A stretch of 14,922 nucleotides of DNA from an uncultured Oscillospiraceae bacterium (GTDB lineage Bacteria > Bacillota > Clostridia > Oscillospirales > Oscillospiraceae): the NCBI GenBank assembly GCA_934661735.1, contig CAKUJN010000051.1, positions 1 through 14,922 of the forward strand, read 5' to 3'. Below are positions 1 to 7,106 of the stretch, in pieces. Below the pieces are notes generated by a model, which was given only the letters and a program-made list of their open reading frames with translations, searched no databases and was not told the DNA's origin. Position numbers and translations under genes: made by a program. Numbering within the stretch: position 1 is the stretch's first letter; each line of letters starts with the position of its first letter.

Positions 1-52
1 TTCGAAAAACCTCGCAGCGTTCGCGCCCGCAGGCACGAATCAATTGTAAATC

Positions 53-251
53 GTTTTGTCTGGCGGCGTGTACGTCAGACAAAACACTCTGCACGATGCA
101 AGTGTGGAATTTGTGTGCCTGCGGCACACAAATTATGCGCGCGGCATCGTGAAAGCCTGTTCAAACGCGAACCCAGCGAAGCGGATCGCGTTTGAGAGCG
201 TGTCAAAAAGACATTTTTGACACACTCAATGCCATCCATGACGGGATGGCA
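53..251. repeat. cluster of tandem inverted repeats (hairpin array)
   Basis: This stretch holds no credible gene but at least six inverted repeats in about 200 bases. The arms are 53-62/76-85 (10 bp), 108-119/123-134 (12 bp perfect, 3-nt loop) nested inside 92-99/144-151 (8 bp), 161-170/186-195 (10 bp), 200-209/214-223 (10 bp, 4-nt loop) and 230-237/244-251 (8 bp). The last two lie just downstream of the leftward gene ending at 264 and could help end its transcript, but neither is followed by a clean U-tract on that strand. All arms were read directly from the sequence. The element type (dispersed palindromic repeat, structured RNA, or attachment-like region) is unknown. Bases 1-52 show nothing I can name. 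Confidence 0.75.
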
Positions 252-263
252 GTTTTATTGGTA

Positions 264-953
264 TTACAGGACGATGCGGAACAGCGCGTCGTTGCTGCTG
301 TCCGCCTCGGGGTGAAACTGCACGCCGAGCATATGTTCGCCGTACTCGATTGCCTCGATGGTGCCGTCCGCCGTCCATCCGGAGACGACGACCTGCGGCG
401 CGGGATGCGTAATGCGGTAGTTGTGCATGCTGGCACCCAGAACGACCGGCTTTCCGGTCAGGCGCGCAAGCAACGTATCGGGCGCGACCTGCACGGGATG
501 CTTGAAGCGCTCGACGTCATTCCGCGTGATATGGCCGTCCCAGTGGCCGTCGACCGGCTCGGTGAACATATAGCGCTCTTTTTTCATGACGTTGAACAGT
601 TCCAGCAGCTCCCCCGTCCAGCCGCGGCGGCGCGCCTCGTCCTCGACGATGAAGTAGGTGTTCATCATCTGCATGCCGAGGCAGATGCCGAGAACCGGCT
701 TGCCGGTTTTTACCGCGTGCTCCATGATCTGAAAATGATACGAAAAAAAGCGCGAGCCGCCGGTAAACACGAACGCATCGCACGCCGCAAGACACTCTGG
801 AATCACAAAGCCGTCGTCACAGAGCACGCCGAGCGGCGCCGCGCTGTTTTCATGCAGGCGCTTTGCATAGCTGTTCACCACAAAATACTGATCCGCATAC
901 AGGTCGTCCGACGTAAACAGCCGCGCGCCTGGGACAATTCCGACAATTCTCAT
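264..953 (-). CDS. PuuD-like class I glutamine amidotransferase / peptidase C26 hydrolase
   Basis: This 229-residue cytoplasmic protein belongs to the class I glutamine amidotransferase fold, closest to gamma-glutamyl-gamma-aminobutyrate hydrolases (PuuD, peptidase C26), which cleave gamma-glutamyl amides. The nucleophile elbow GICLGMQ puts the catalytic cysteine at residue 91. The VQFHPE motif supplies His214 and Glu216, completing the triad. FTGG near residues 63-66 is the usual oxyanion-side glycine loop. The start at 953 is chosen because AGGAG lies about 8 bases upstream; a longer frame to 1061 would run through a promoter. The gene has its own promoter (982-1010) and sits behind the terminator of the upstream transporter unit, so it is probably a separate transcription unit. 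The length matches stand-alone hydrolases. The true substrate is not shown by sequence; a glutamine-amidotransferase subunit role is less likely without a synthase partner. Confidence 0.85.
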   Translation of the reverse strand: MRIVGIVPGARLFTSDDLYADQYFVVNSYAKRLHENSAAPLGVLCDDGFVIPECLAACDAFVFTGGSRFFSYHFQIMEHAVKTGKPVLGICLGMQMMNTYFIVEDEARRRGWTGELLELFNVMKKERYMFTEPVDGHWDGHITRNDVERFKHPVQVAPDTLLARLTGKPVVLGASMHNYRITHPAPQVVVSGWTADGTIEAIEYGEHMLGVQFHPEADSSNDALFRIVL

Positions 954-981
954 GATCTGCTCCTTCTGTTTTGCTGCCGCC

Positions 982-1010
982 ATTATAGCGCACGCGCCGA
1001 AAAGGCGCAA
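982..1010 (-). promoter_or_regulatory. sigma-A type promoter for the PuuD-like gene
   Basis: On the minus strand, a -35 element TTGCGC (1005-1010) and a perfect -10 TATAAT (982-987) are separated by exactly 17 bases. It lies 28 bases upstream of the ATG at 953, leaving a short leader with the AGGAG site. Confidence 0.75.
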
Positions 1011-1053
1011 GTTCTGCGGCCGCTTCCGGCATTTTTTGCGCAGGTTTGCGCAG

Positions 1054-1092
1054 AAAAACAAGCCATCCGCCCGAAAGGGGGCGGACGGCTTG
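1054..1092 (-). terminator. intrinsic terminator of the transporter unit
   Basis: The arms 1059-1072 and 1079-1092 pair over 14 positions; the single departure is a G-U wobble when read leftward. The stem is GC-rich and is followed on the minus strand by TTTTT (1058-1054). It lies 72 bases past the stop codon of the MalG-type permease and ends that operon. Read rightward, no U-tract follows, so it acts in one direction. Confidence 0.85.
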
Positions 1093-1135
1093 CGCCCGCA
1101 GAGCGAATACGGGCATACAAAAATGAAGAATCACT

Positions 1136-1155
1136 CATGATGAGGTTCCATCATG
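1136..1155 (-). other. small hairpin in the 3' untranslated region
   Basis: CATGATG (1136-1142) and CATCATG (1149-1155) form a 7-bp stem with a 6-base loop between the permease stop codon and the main terminator. It is weaker than that terminator. It may protect the 3' end of the transcript, or may be fortuitous. Confidence 0.4.
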
Positions 1156-1164
1156 CGAATTGGA

Positions 1165-2001
1165 TTACCCCTTCAGCGCACCGGCCATCATGCCGCGGAT
1201 GAGGTACTTGGAGCAGAAGATGTAGACGATAATGACCGGAAGACACGCCAGCGCCAGCGCGGAGAACACCAGATTCCAGTTGGTTGCGTACTGGCCGAAG
1301 AACAGCGTGATCGCCTGCATCAGGGTGCGGTTGCCCTTACTGCTGATGAACACCAGCGGGAAGAACGCATCGTTCCAGATGGGGACGAAGTTGTAGACGA
1401 CCGTCGTCGCGATTGCGGGCTTGACCAGCGGAACCACAACCTTCCAGAGAATGTGCCATGTGTTCGCGCCGTCGATAAACGCCGATTCCTCAAGCGAAAG
1501 CGGGATCATGCGGATATAGCCGGTCAGCAGGAACATCGTGAACGGGATGTTCATGGCGACATAGATCAGAACCAGTCCCCACAGGCTGTCGATCAGGCCG
1601 AGGGCATAGAGCAGGTCGTTGAGCGACAGCAGTCCAAGCCGGAGCGGCAGCATCATGCCGATCAGGAAGAAGAAATACAGGAAATTGGACAGCTTGCTTG
1701 TATAGCGGCACAGCACATACGCCAGCATCAGGGAGATTACCATCAGAATTACGCTGGAGACGACCGAAACAAAAATACTGTTCAGGAAATACTGGCCGAA
1801 ATTCTCACGCTCGAACAGCGTGCGGAAGCCGTCCAGCACGATCTGGTGCGGCAGACCGACAGGGTTCTGCATGATTTCAAGATTGCCCTTGAGCGCCGTG
1901 GCCAGCATCAGAAAGATGGGATAGAGCGTATAGAGTGTATAGAGCGTCAGAACGATATAGACGCCAAGCAGGTGATAATTGATCCGTTTTGTTCGTTTCA
2001 T
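1165..2001 (-). CDS. carbohydrate ABC transporter permease, MalG type
   Basis: This 278-residue integral membrane protein is the second permease of a CUT1-type sugar importer. About six hydrophobic helices are visible, near residues 12-36, 75-97, 106-125, 140-160, 196-220 and 247-265. The cytoplasmic EAA loop that docks the ATPase is at about 171-191 (EESAFIDGAN...PL). The C-terminus ends in MMAGALKG, the typical MalG-family tail. The start ATG at 2001 has an AAGGGGGG ribosome binding site beginning inside the 14-base gap after the upstream permease stop codon, so the two are probably translated together. It is the last gene of the leftward unit and is followed by the 1054-1092 terminator. 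The family is clear; the transported sugar cannot be read from sequence. TM1 contains an in-frame threefold Thr-Leu-Tyr repeat. Confidence 0.95.
   Translation of the reverse strand: MKRTKRINYHLLGVYIVLTLYTLYTLYPIFLMLATALKGNLEIMQNPVGLPHQIVLDGFRTLFERENFGQYFLNSIFVSVVSSVILMVISLMLAYVLCRYTSKLSNFLYFFFLIGMMLPLRLGLLSLNDLLYALGLIDSLWGLVLIYVAMNIPFTMFLLTGYIRMIPLSLEESAFIDGANTWHILWKVVVPLVKPAIATTVVYNFVPIWNDAFFPLVFISSKGNRTLMQAITLFFGQYATNWNLVFSALALACLPVIIVYIFCSKYLIRGMMAGALKG
1921..1947. repeat. three tandem 9-bp copies inside the MalG-type permease
   Basis: Three adjacent 9-mers, atagagcgt, atagagtgt and atagagcgt, differ at one base. On the minus strand they encode (Thr-Leu-Tyr)x3 within the first membrane helix, so expansion or contraction stays in frame. 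Confidence 0.8.
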
Positions 2002-2015
2002 CCGTTCCGCCCCCC

Positions 2016-2921
2016 TTACAGATCGCCTTCCTGTTTGCAGTACTTGAAGTAGAAGAACGCAGCCACGCCGATGATGACGAACATGCAGCTTGCGATTGCC
2101 GCGCCGATGCCCATGTTGGGCTGGAGGCCGAGCCGCTGGCCGAAGCAGATGCGGTAGAAGAACGTGCCGAGAATATCCGTGGAATAGTTCGGCGCGCCGG
2201 TTGTGCCGGCCATGGCGTAGATGATTTCAAAGGCGCTGAAATTGGAGACGAACACGATGACGGACACGACAAACATAACCGGCGCGATCAGCGGGAACGT
2301 GATCTTCCAGAACTGTGTGCCGCCCTTTGCACCATCCAGCGAGGCCGCCTCATAGAGCTCCTCGGGAATGGCCTGCATTCCGGCAAGGAACATGATCATC
2401 GGCACGCCGGTGTACTGCCACGCGTTTGCCACGGAGATGGCGATCAGCGCCGTTTTTTCACTGCCCAGCCACGCGGTTTTCAGCGCCGAAAGGCCGATGG
2501 CGTCCAGCGAGAAGTTCAGCGGGCCCCAGAGCGGATTGTAAATCAGGCTCCAGATAAAGCCGACGACAATGATGGACAGCGTGGACGGGACGTAGAAGAT
2601 TGTGCGGAAGAACTTCGCGCCCTTGAGCCGCCGCATGTTCAGAAATGCCGCCAGCAGAAGCGCAACCGCGTTTTGCAGCACGATTGTCAGGATAAAGAAC
2701 ACGACGTTGTTTTTCAGCGCGCCCCAGAAACGGTCGGAATAGGCCGGATCCGTAAAGAGCGTGACATAGTTGTCCATGCCGACAAACGTCTTTGCGCCGT
2801 AGCCGTTCCAGGAAAAGAAGCTGAGGCCCAGCGAGGACAAAAGCGGATAGAGCATGAACACAACGTAGATGATCAGCGCGGGCAGCAGGAAAAAGACAAA
2901 GATTTTTTTCGATCGCTTCAA
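2016..2921 (-). CDS. carbohydrate ABC transporter permease, MalF type
   Basis: This 301-residue membrane protein is the first permease of the sugar importer and partners the MalG-type protein encoded downstream. Helices are visible near residues 7-30, 71-96, 108-128, 158-182, 213-235 and 269-294, and the EAA loop is at about 191-211 (EAASLDGAKGGTQFWK). The start is set at the TTG codon ending at 2921: AAGGGAG (2931-2937) lies about 9 bases upstream, and the protein then begins MKRSKKIFVFF, a normal N-terminus for the family. An in-frame GTG at 2975 would add 18 basic residues encoded by the 2941-2963 hairpin and has no good ribosome binding site. The gene sits 63 bases after the binding-protein stop codon. 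A weak TTG start behind a hairpin should lower expression relative to the binding protein. Confidence 0.92.
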   Translation of the reverse strand: MKRSKKIFVFFLLPALIIYVVFMLYPLLSSLGLSFFSWNGYGAKTFVGMDNYVTLFTDPAYSDRFWGALKNNVVFFILTIVLQNAVALLLAAFLNMRRLKGAKFFRTIFYVPSTLSIIVVGFIWSLIYNPLWGPLNFSLDAIGLSALKTAWLGSEKTALIAISVANAWQYTGVPMIMFLAGMQAIPEELYEAASLDGAKGGTQFWKITFPLIAPVMFVVSVIVFVSNFSAFEIIYAMAGTTGAPNYSTDILGTFFYRICFGQRLGLQPNMGIGAAIASCMFVIIGVAAFFYFKYCKQEGDL

Positions 2922-2940
2922 ACTGAATTGCTCCCTTCTC

Positions 2941-2963
2941 CCCCTGCGCACGGGGCGCAGGGG
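2941..2963. other. intergenic stem-loop between binding protein and permease genes
   Basis: CCCCTGCGC (2941-2949) and GCGCAGGGG (2955-2963) form a perfect 9-bp GC stem with a 5-base loop. It lies after the binding-protein stop codon and just upstream of the permease ribosome binding site. No U-tract follows on the minus strand, so it is more likely a processing or stability element, of the kind known downstream of malE in enteric bacteria, than a full terminator. Confidence 0.7.
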
Positions 2964-2984
2964 TGTATCAGGCACCGGACGGGA

Positions 2985-4286
2985 TTATTTGAAATACCAG
3001 CTCATCTGCTGCTGCATGTATGCAGCGGCTTCCTCAGCCGTCAGTCCCGCCGTGCACATCTGGTAGACGGTGTCCGCGACAGCGGTGGAATAGTCCGGAG
3101 CCGATTCGGTCATGGTCTCATAGCCCAGCATGTGAATGGTCTCTTTGCCGTTTTGCAGCGCGACCCATTCCTTTGCAATGTCCTTATCCAGCGCGGAGGC
3201 GTTGGGGTTCGGGCTGAAGAAGCCGAGAACGCCGTTTGCATAGGCCTCGCCGCCCTCGTCGCTGGCAAGCCAGTTGAGGTAGGTCAGAGCCGCTTCCTTG
3301 TTGGCAGAGCCGGCATAGGCGCCGACGCCGACCGCAGCGGTGAAGTTGATCGCCGTGGGCGCGGCCGTCTGGCCAGGGAATGCGAAGCAGCCGAGCTTCA
3401 GGTCGGGATTCGTGCTGGTGAAGAACTCAAGCTCGAACGAGCCGGACATGTACATGGCCGCCTGGCCGCTGACGAACAGCTGCTGGCAGTCCTCATAGCC
3501 GAGGCCCTCGTAGAAATCCGGATAATACGCCGTCAGGTCCTTCAGGGTCTGAAGCATGGTCACATACGCCGGATCGGTGAAGTCGATTTCCTTGTTATAG
3601 AGCTTCTGTACCCATTCGTTGCTGCCGATGGTTGCCATCAGAATCGAGGAGGTGATTTCCTCGGAGACATACCATGCCTCGGCAACGCCGCCGGCGATGG
3701 GCATGTAGCCGGCCTCCTTGATGATCCGGCAGTCCTCGAGCAGCTCGGGTACGGTTTCGGGCACCTTGGTGATGCCGCAGGCTTCGAAAATATCCTTGTT
3801 ATAATGCACGCCCTCCATCGTCATGCCGACGGGAATGGCAAAGGACTTGCCGTCGGAGGCCCATGCGTTGATTGCAGAGTCGGGGAAGTTTTTCAGATTG
3901 GGAACGTTGTCAACGGTCAGCGTTTCGATCTGGCCGCCGCTGTAGACGGTCGCGCCGCCGCTATACGAGCGCATCATGATGATATCCGCCGCGGTGCCGT
4001 TGGCAAGCGCCGTTTGCAGATAGGTGTCATACTCGGTCGCGGAGATCGGCTCGTAGATGACTTTGATGTTGGGGTTTTCGGCGGTGAACTTTTCGTTCAT
4101 GGCGTTGATGGCCGCCTCGTCCTCGGTTCGCCAGCCGATGAATTTCAGGGTGACGGTCTCGCCGGCCGTCTCTGCGGGTGTTTCCGTGCTGCTTGGCGCG
4201 GGGGTGTCGGCGGTTTGCTTTGCGCAGCCTGCAAGCAGGCTGAAGGCCAGGATCAGGGACAGCAACAGACAAATGTACTTTTTCAT
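2985..4286 (-). CDS. sugar-binding lipoprotein of ABC importer (family 1 solute-binding protein)
   Basis: This 433-residue secreted lipoprotein captures the substrate outside the membrane and delivers it to the two permeases encoded downstream. A lysine-led signal peptide ends in the lipobox LLAGC, giving lipidated Cys21. A Thr/Pro/Glu-rich linker follows to about residue 45. The mature domain begins TLKFIGWRTEDEAAINAMNE, typical of family 1 carbohydrate-binding proteins. The start ATG at 4286 has GAGGAG about 8 bases upstream. The gene follows the aminotransferase gene after a 178-base gap with a long hairpin. I infer a carbohydrate or glycoside ligand from the family, but the identity is unknown. 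The coupled aminotransferase leaves an amino-bearing ligand possible. Confidence 0.95.
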   Translation of the reverse strand: MKKYICLLLSLILAFSLLAGCAKQTADTPAPSSTETPAETAGETVTLKFIGWRTEDEAAINAMNEKFTAENPNIKVIYEPISATEYDTYLQTALANGTAADIIMMRSYSGGATVYSGGQIETLTVDNVPNLKNFPDSAINAWASDGKSFAIPVGMTMEGVHYNKDIFEACGITKVPETVPELLEDCRIIKEAGYMPIAGGVAEAWYVSEEITSSILMATIGSNEWVQKLYNKEIDFTDPAYVTMLQTLKDLTAYYPDFYEGLGYEDCQQLFVSGQAAMYMSGSFELEFFTSTNPDLKLGCFAFPGQTAAPTAINFTAAVGVGAYAGSANKEAALTYLNWLASDEGGEAYANGVLGFFSPNPNASALDKDIAKEWVALQNGKETIHMLGYETMTESAPDYSTAVADTVYQMCTAGLTAEEAAAYMQQQMSWYFK

Positions 4287-4464
4287 TATGGTTACTCCTC
4301 TCGTTTTATCAGAATCTGGTGCGGTTCGATTGACAGGGAGATTGCGTACTTTGTGGTTTGCGTGCTTGGTTCTGGGGTCTTTGACGCGTCCGTACCCGCT
4401 TCACCCGCAGATGAGGCGGGTACGGATGATTACGCCGTATTCTATTGTGTGATGTGCGGATGGC
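4287..4464. other. intergenic region with long hairpin (4387-4428)
   Basis: This 178-base gap separates the aminotransferase and binding-protein genes of the leftward unit and holds no credible gene. Arms at about 4387-4403 and 4412-4428 form a near-perfect stem of about 17 bp (two G-U type pairs) with an 8-base loop. On the minus strand the hairpin is followed by CGCGTCAAAG, so there is no U-tract. I find no convincing minus-strand promoter here, so the transporter genes are probably read through from 7021-7049. The hairpin may attenuate transcription or protect a processed end. Confidence 0.6.
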
Positions 4465-5907
4465 TTACGCCTTGACGCCGAACTCCTTCTCAGCGGCAGT
4501 CATTGCCTTGTCCAGAGCGTCAACGAGCTTGTCGACCATCTCGTTGGTGAAGTTGAGGGCGGGGCACCAGACAACATTGTCGCGCTTGTTGTAGACGTTG
4601 TTGCGGATGATGCAGCCTTCCTTCTCATAGCACCACGCGTTGATGAACGCGCCGGGTGCGCCGGGATTTTCGAACGGGACGAACTCGCCCTTCTTCGCCG
4701 TCAGCTCGATGGAGAACATCATGCCGAGATGCTTATGCCGCAGCATGATGGGGTGCTTCTCCTGAAGTCTGTCCAGACCGGCAGCCATGCGGTCGCTGAG
4801 CGCCTTGGACTTCTTGATCAGGTCGTTCTCCTGGATGTAGTCGATGGTGGCAATGGCCGCGGCGCAGGCCACGTTGTGGCCGCCGAAGGTGGAGCCGGAG
4901 CGGAACTCGCTGGTGCCGGTGCGGAAGCGGTCATAGATCTTCTGCTTCATCATGACGACGCCCAGAGGCACATAGCCGTTGGTCAGGGCCTTGGAGGTGG
5001 TCAGCAGGTCGGGCGTGATGTTGTAGTTGTTGGCAACAAACCACTCGCCGGACTTGGCAAAGCCGCACTGGATTTCGTCAAAGATCAGCAGGATGCCGTA
5101 CTTGTCGCACAGTGCACGGATACCGTCCATGTACTCCTGCGGCGCGACGGGATAGCCGGAGTTGGAGCCGGGCAGCGGGTCCATGATCAGGGCGGCGATG
5201 GTTTCGGGGCCTTCTCTCTGAATCAGCTCCTCTGTCTCCTTCAGGCAGGCCATGCCGCAGGTGCCGTAGCACTTGCTGCAGTCGCACTGGCAGTGGTCGC
5301 AGTCGCAGGGGGGCGCCTCGAGCATCTTGGGGTCCTTTGGATACTTCTCATTGAACCAGGGCAGGCCGCAGGCTGCGGTGACGTTGATCGTGGTGCCATG
5401 GTAGGAGCCGCGTCTGTGGATGATCTTGGTGCGGTCCTTGAAGCCGCATTCCAGCTGATAGGCCCACGCCGCCTTGATGGCGGTCTCGTTGGACTCGGAG
5501 CCGGAGTTGACGTAGAAGAAAGCGGTCAGGCCCTTCGGCGCGATCTCGGTCAGCTTTTTGGACAGCGCAACCATGGGGATGCAGTAGTGGTCGCCGAAGT
5601 TGGGGAAGAAGTCGAGAATATCAAACTGCGCCTTGATGCGGTCGATGATCTCGGTGTTGTTGTGGCCGCACATGGTGGTCAGGATGGAGGAGAAGGAGTC
5701 CAGATACTTCTTACCTTCCAGATCATAGATGTAGTTGCCCTCGGACTTGACATAGACCTTGGGATTGCGGTTCAGATCGGGGTTGGACATGTAGTGGGGG
5801 CAGATATGGTTGACGGCATATTCCTTGATGCCTTCGATGGTATCGGGAACAAAGGGCAGCATGTTGTCCGGAATGCATGCCTTCATTGCTTCGGGGATCA
5901 TAGTCAT
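4465..5907 (-). CDS. class III PLP-dependent aminotransferase with cysteine-rich insert
   Basis: This 480-residue cytoplasmic enzyme moves an amino group, usually a terminal amine, to a keto acid using pyridoxal phosphate. Family marks in order are YDLEGKKYLD (61-70), VNSGSESNETAIKAA (133-147) for phosphate binding, GSYHGTT (167-173), IFDEIQCGFAKSGEWF (275-290) with the cofactor Asp277, and TTSKALTNGY (303-312) with the Schiff-base Lys306. Residues 201-221 carry eight cysteines (201, 203, 206, 208, 210, 213, 217, 221). Some relatives have a shorter Cys motif there, and this dense version could bind a metal. The start at 5907 has AGGAGG 9 bases upstream. The gene lies 36 bases after the alpha/alpha-toroid gene and is co-transcribed with it. 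The substrate (omega-amino acid, polyamine or amino sugar) cannot be decided from sequence. Confidence 0.92.
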   Translation of the reverse strand: MTMIPEAMKACIPDNMLPFVPDTIEGIKEYAVNHICPHYMSNPDLNRNPKVYVKSEGNYIYDLEGKKYLDSFSSILTTMCGHNNTEIIDRIKAQFDILDFFPNFGDHYCIPMVALSKKLTEIAPKGLTAFFYVNSGSESNETAIKAAWAYQLECGFKDRTKIIHRRGSYHGTTINVTAACGLPWFNEKYPKDPKMLEAPPCDCDHCQCDCSKCYGTCGMACLKETEELIQREGPETIAALIMDPLPGSNSGYPVAPQEYMDGIRALCDKYGILLIFDEIQCGFAKSGEWFVANNYNITPDLLTTSKALTNGYVPLGVVMMKQKIYDRFRTGTSEFRSGSTFGGHNVACAAAIATIDYIQENDLIKKSKALSDRMAAGLDRLQEKHPIMLRHKHLGMMFSIELTAKKGEFVPFENPGAPGAFINAWCYEKEGCIIRNNVYNKRDNVVWCPALNFTNEMVDKLVDALDKAMTAAEKEFGVKA

Positions 5908-5943
5908 TTTCTAATTCCTCCTAAGATATGTTGAAAGGGGCGC

Positions 5944-6966
5944 TTACTTGAGCAGGCCCATGCGGGATTCGATGTAGGCGATGCTGTCCAGCACCCAGCC
6001 GGAGAAGCACGCCGCATGGTCGACATAGATCAGCAGGATGTCCGGCTCGTCGTCGTACCAGAAGCCGCCGGCGTACTTGCCGTCCTTCTGGTCGATCTTG
6101 ACCTGCGTCTCAACGACGAAGTCGATGAAGCCGCATGCCGCCTCGATGCCGCGCTCGTCGCCGGTGAAGGAGTAGTACATGGCAGCGCCCAGCGCAGCCT
6201 TGCCGCTTCCCCAGTAGGACCACACGTCCTCACGGCAGGTGAACAGGAAGTCCAGCCAGCGCTTGACATGGTCCAGATACTTCTTGTCGCCGGTGACCTG
6301 ATACATACGGTCGAGCAGCAGCATGGAGAAGCCGATCTCCCAGTAGCACTGCTTCAGCTTGGTGTTGTCGATGCACTCGCCGCCGTCGGCTTCCAGCGCC
6401 AGCTTGCCGTCGTCGGTCGTCATGAAGTAATATTTGTTGGGATCAGGCTGCTGCTCCTGCACGCTGATGCACCAGTCGGCGCAGCGCTTTGCAAGCTCCA
6501 TATCGTTCATGTAGATCGCCGTCACGCCCGTCCAGCCGGTCGTCATGGCGCGGCAGAGCTTCATGGCGCGCTGAAGCGGGAAGCCGCCGCAGGGACGCTC
6601 ACAGGTTTTGATGAAGTTGTAAATCGGATAGGAGACGTCAAAGCGGCCCAGACGGTGCGCGCCCTGGCAGGTCCAGTTATGCTTGTAGATATCGACATTG
6701 TTGACCGTGTCGTTCGGGTCCTCGGTCAGAATCAGCGAGCCGTCCGGACGCAGCCGGTGGTCACGAATCCAGCTCAGCTGGAGATGTGCCTCCTCGTTGT
6801 TGCCAACCAGATTCCAGGAGTACGCCTGCTTGTGGAACGCGTCGTGCGCATATCCCTCCCAGTCGTAGCAGCCGTCCTTGCCCAAAAAGCCCAGCTGGAA
6901 ATCCACGGCTTTGCGGATTGCCTTTCTGCCCGCGTCAAATTTGACCTGCAATTCAGCTCTCGTCAT
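5944..6966 (-). CDS. uncharacterised alpha/alpha-toroid (six-hairpin-like) protein
   Basis: I cannot assign this 340-residue protein to a named family. It has no signal peptide or membrane helix, so it should be cytoplasmic. The sequence is rich in Trp, Tyr and Asp and shows repeated helical-hairpin segments such as CDWEGYAH-like stretches near 33-41, GWTGVTAIYMNDMELAKRC (144-162), CYWEIGFSMLLLDRMYQVTG (207-226) and KAALGAAMYYSFTGDERGIE (256-275). These resemble the alpha/alpha barrels of six-hairpin glycosidases, sugar epimerases and terpenoid-cyclase-like toroids. The repeated form 'helix, TGD, helix' is typical. It is the first gene after the main promoter and has AGGAGG 8 bases before the ATG at 6966. 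A sugar hydrolase or epimerase role is inferred from fold resemblance and the sugar-import context only. The GH88/GH105 signature WGRGNGW is absent. Confidence 0.7.
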   Translation of the reverse strand: MTRAELQVKFDAGRKAIRKAVDFQLGFLGKDGCYDWEGYAHDAFHKQAYSWNLVGNNEEAHLQLSWIRDHRLRPDGSLILTEDPNDTVNNVDIYKHNWTCQGAHRLGRFDVSYPIYNFIKTCERPCGGFPLQRAMKLCRAMTTGWTGVTAIYMNDMELAKRCADWCISVQEQQPDPNKYYFMTTDDGKLALEADGGECIDNTKLKQCYWEIGFSMLLLDRMYQVTGDKKYLDHVKRWLDFLFTCREDVWSYWGSGKAALGAAMYYSFTGDERGIEAACGFIDFVVETQVKIDQKDGKYAGGFWYDDEPDILLIYVDHAACFSGWVLDSIAYIESRMGLLK

Positions 6967-7020
6967 GATGTTTCCTCCTCATTCTTGAAGCCATATTTAT
7001 TTCATCCGTTGGACAATATT

Positions 7021-7049
7021 ATTTTAGGCTTGGAGAGGCCATCCGTCAA
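7021..7049 (-). promoter_or_regulatory. main promoter of the leftward catabolic unit
   Basis: On the minus strand, -35 TTGACG (7044-7049) and -10 TAAAAT (7021-7026) each match the sigma-A consensus at 5 of 6 positions, with a 17-base spacer. The leader to the ATG at 6966 is about 48 bases. A CAATATT word immediately follows the -10 (7014-7020, plus-strand reading), where a repressor could block initiation. Confidence 0.8.
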
Positions 7050-7106
7050 TATGGTCAGCATTTAATACGGTTACGATTTTATTTCCGCACTTTTTGTTAT
7101 ATTTCA

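Noticed and set aside
53..251. CRISPR array
   Set aside because: The repeats are different palindromes, not identical direct repeats with regular spacers, and no cas gene is present.
192..1202. 336-codon plus-strand open frame over the PuuD-like gene
   Set aside because: It crosses hairpins, a terminator and a promoter, and is antisense to a gene with a complete Cys-His-Glu triad.
2922..2975. GTG start extending the MalF-type permease by 18 residues
   Set aside because: The extension is encoded by the 2941-2963 hairpin, lacks a ribosome binding site, and gives an atypical Arg-rich N-terminus.
4287..4464. internal promoter ahead of the binding-protein gene
   Set aside because: Candidate -10 words such as TAGAAT or GATAAA have no -35 at acceptable spacing on the minus strand.
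1989..4475. 828-codon plus-strand open frame across the binding-protein and MalF-type permease genes
   Set aside because: It is antisense to two clearly recognisable genes, its translation is Arg/His/Gly/Asp-rich without family motifs, and it arises from GC-rich codon bias.
7063..7073. possible CcpA cre-like site (TAATACGGTTA)
   Set aside because: It has only partial dyad symmetry and too few matches to the cre consensus to be called.
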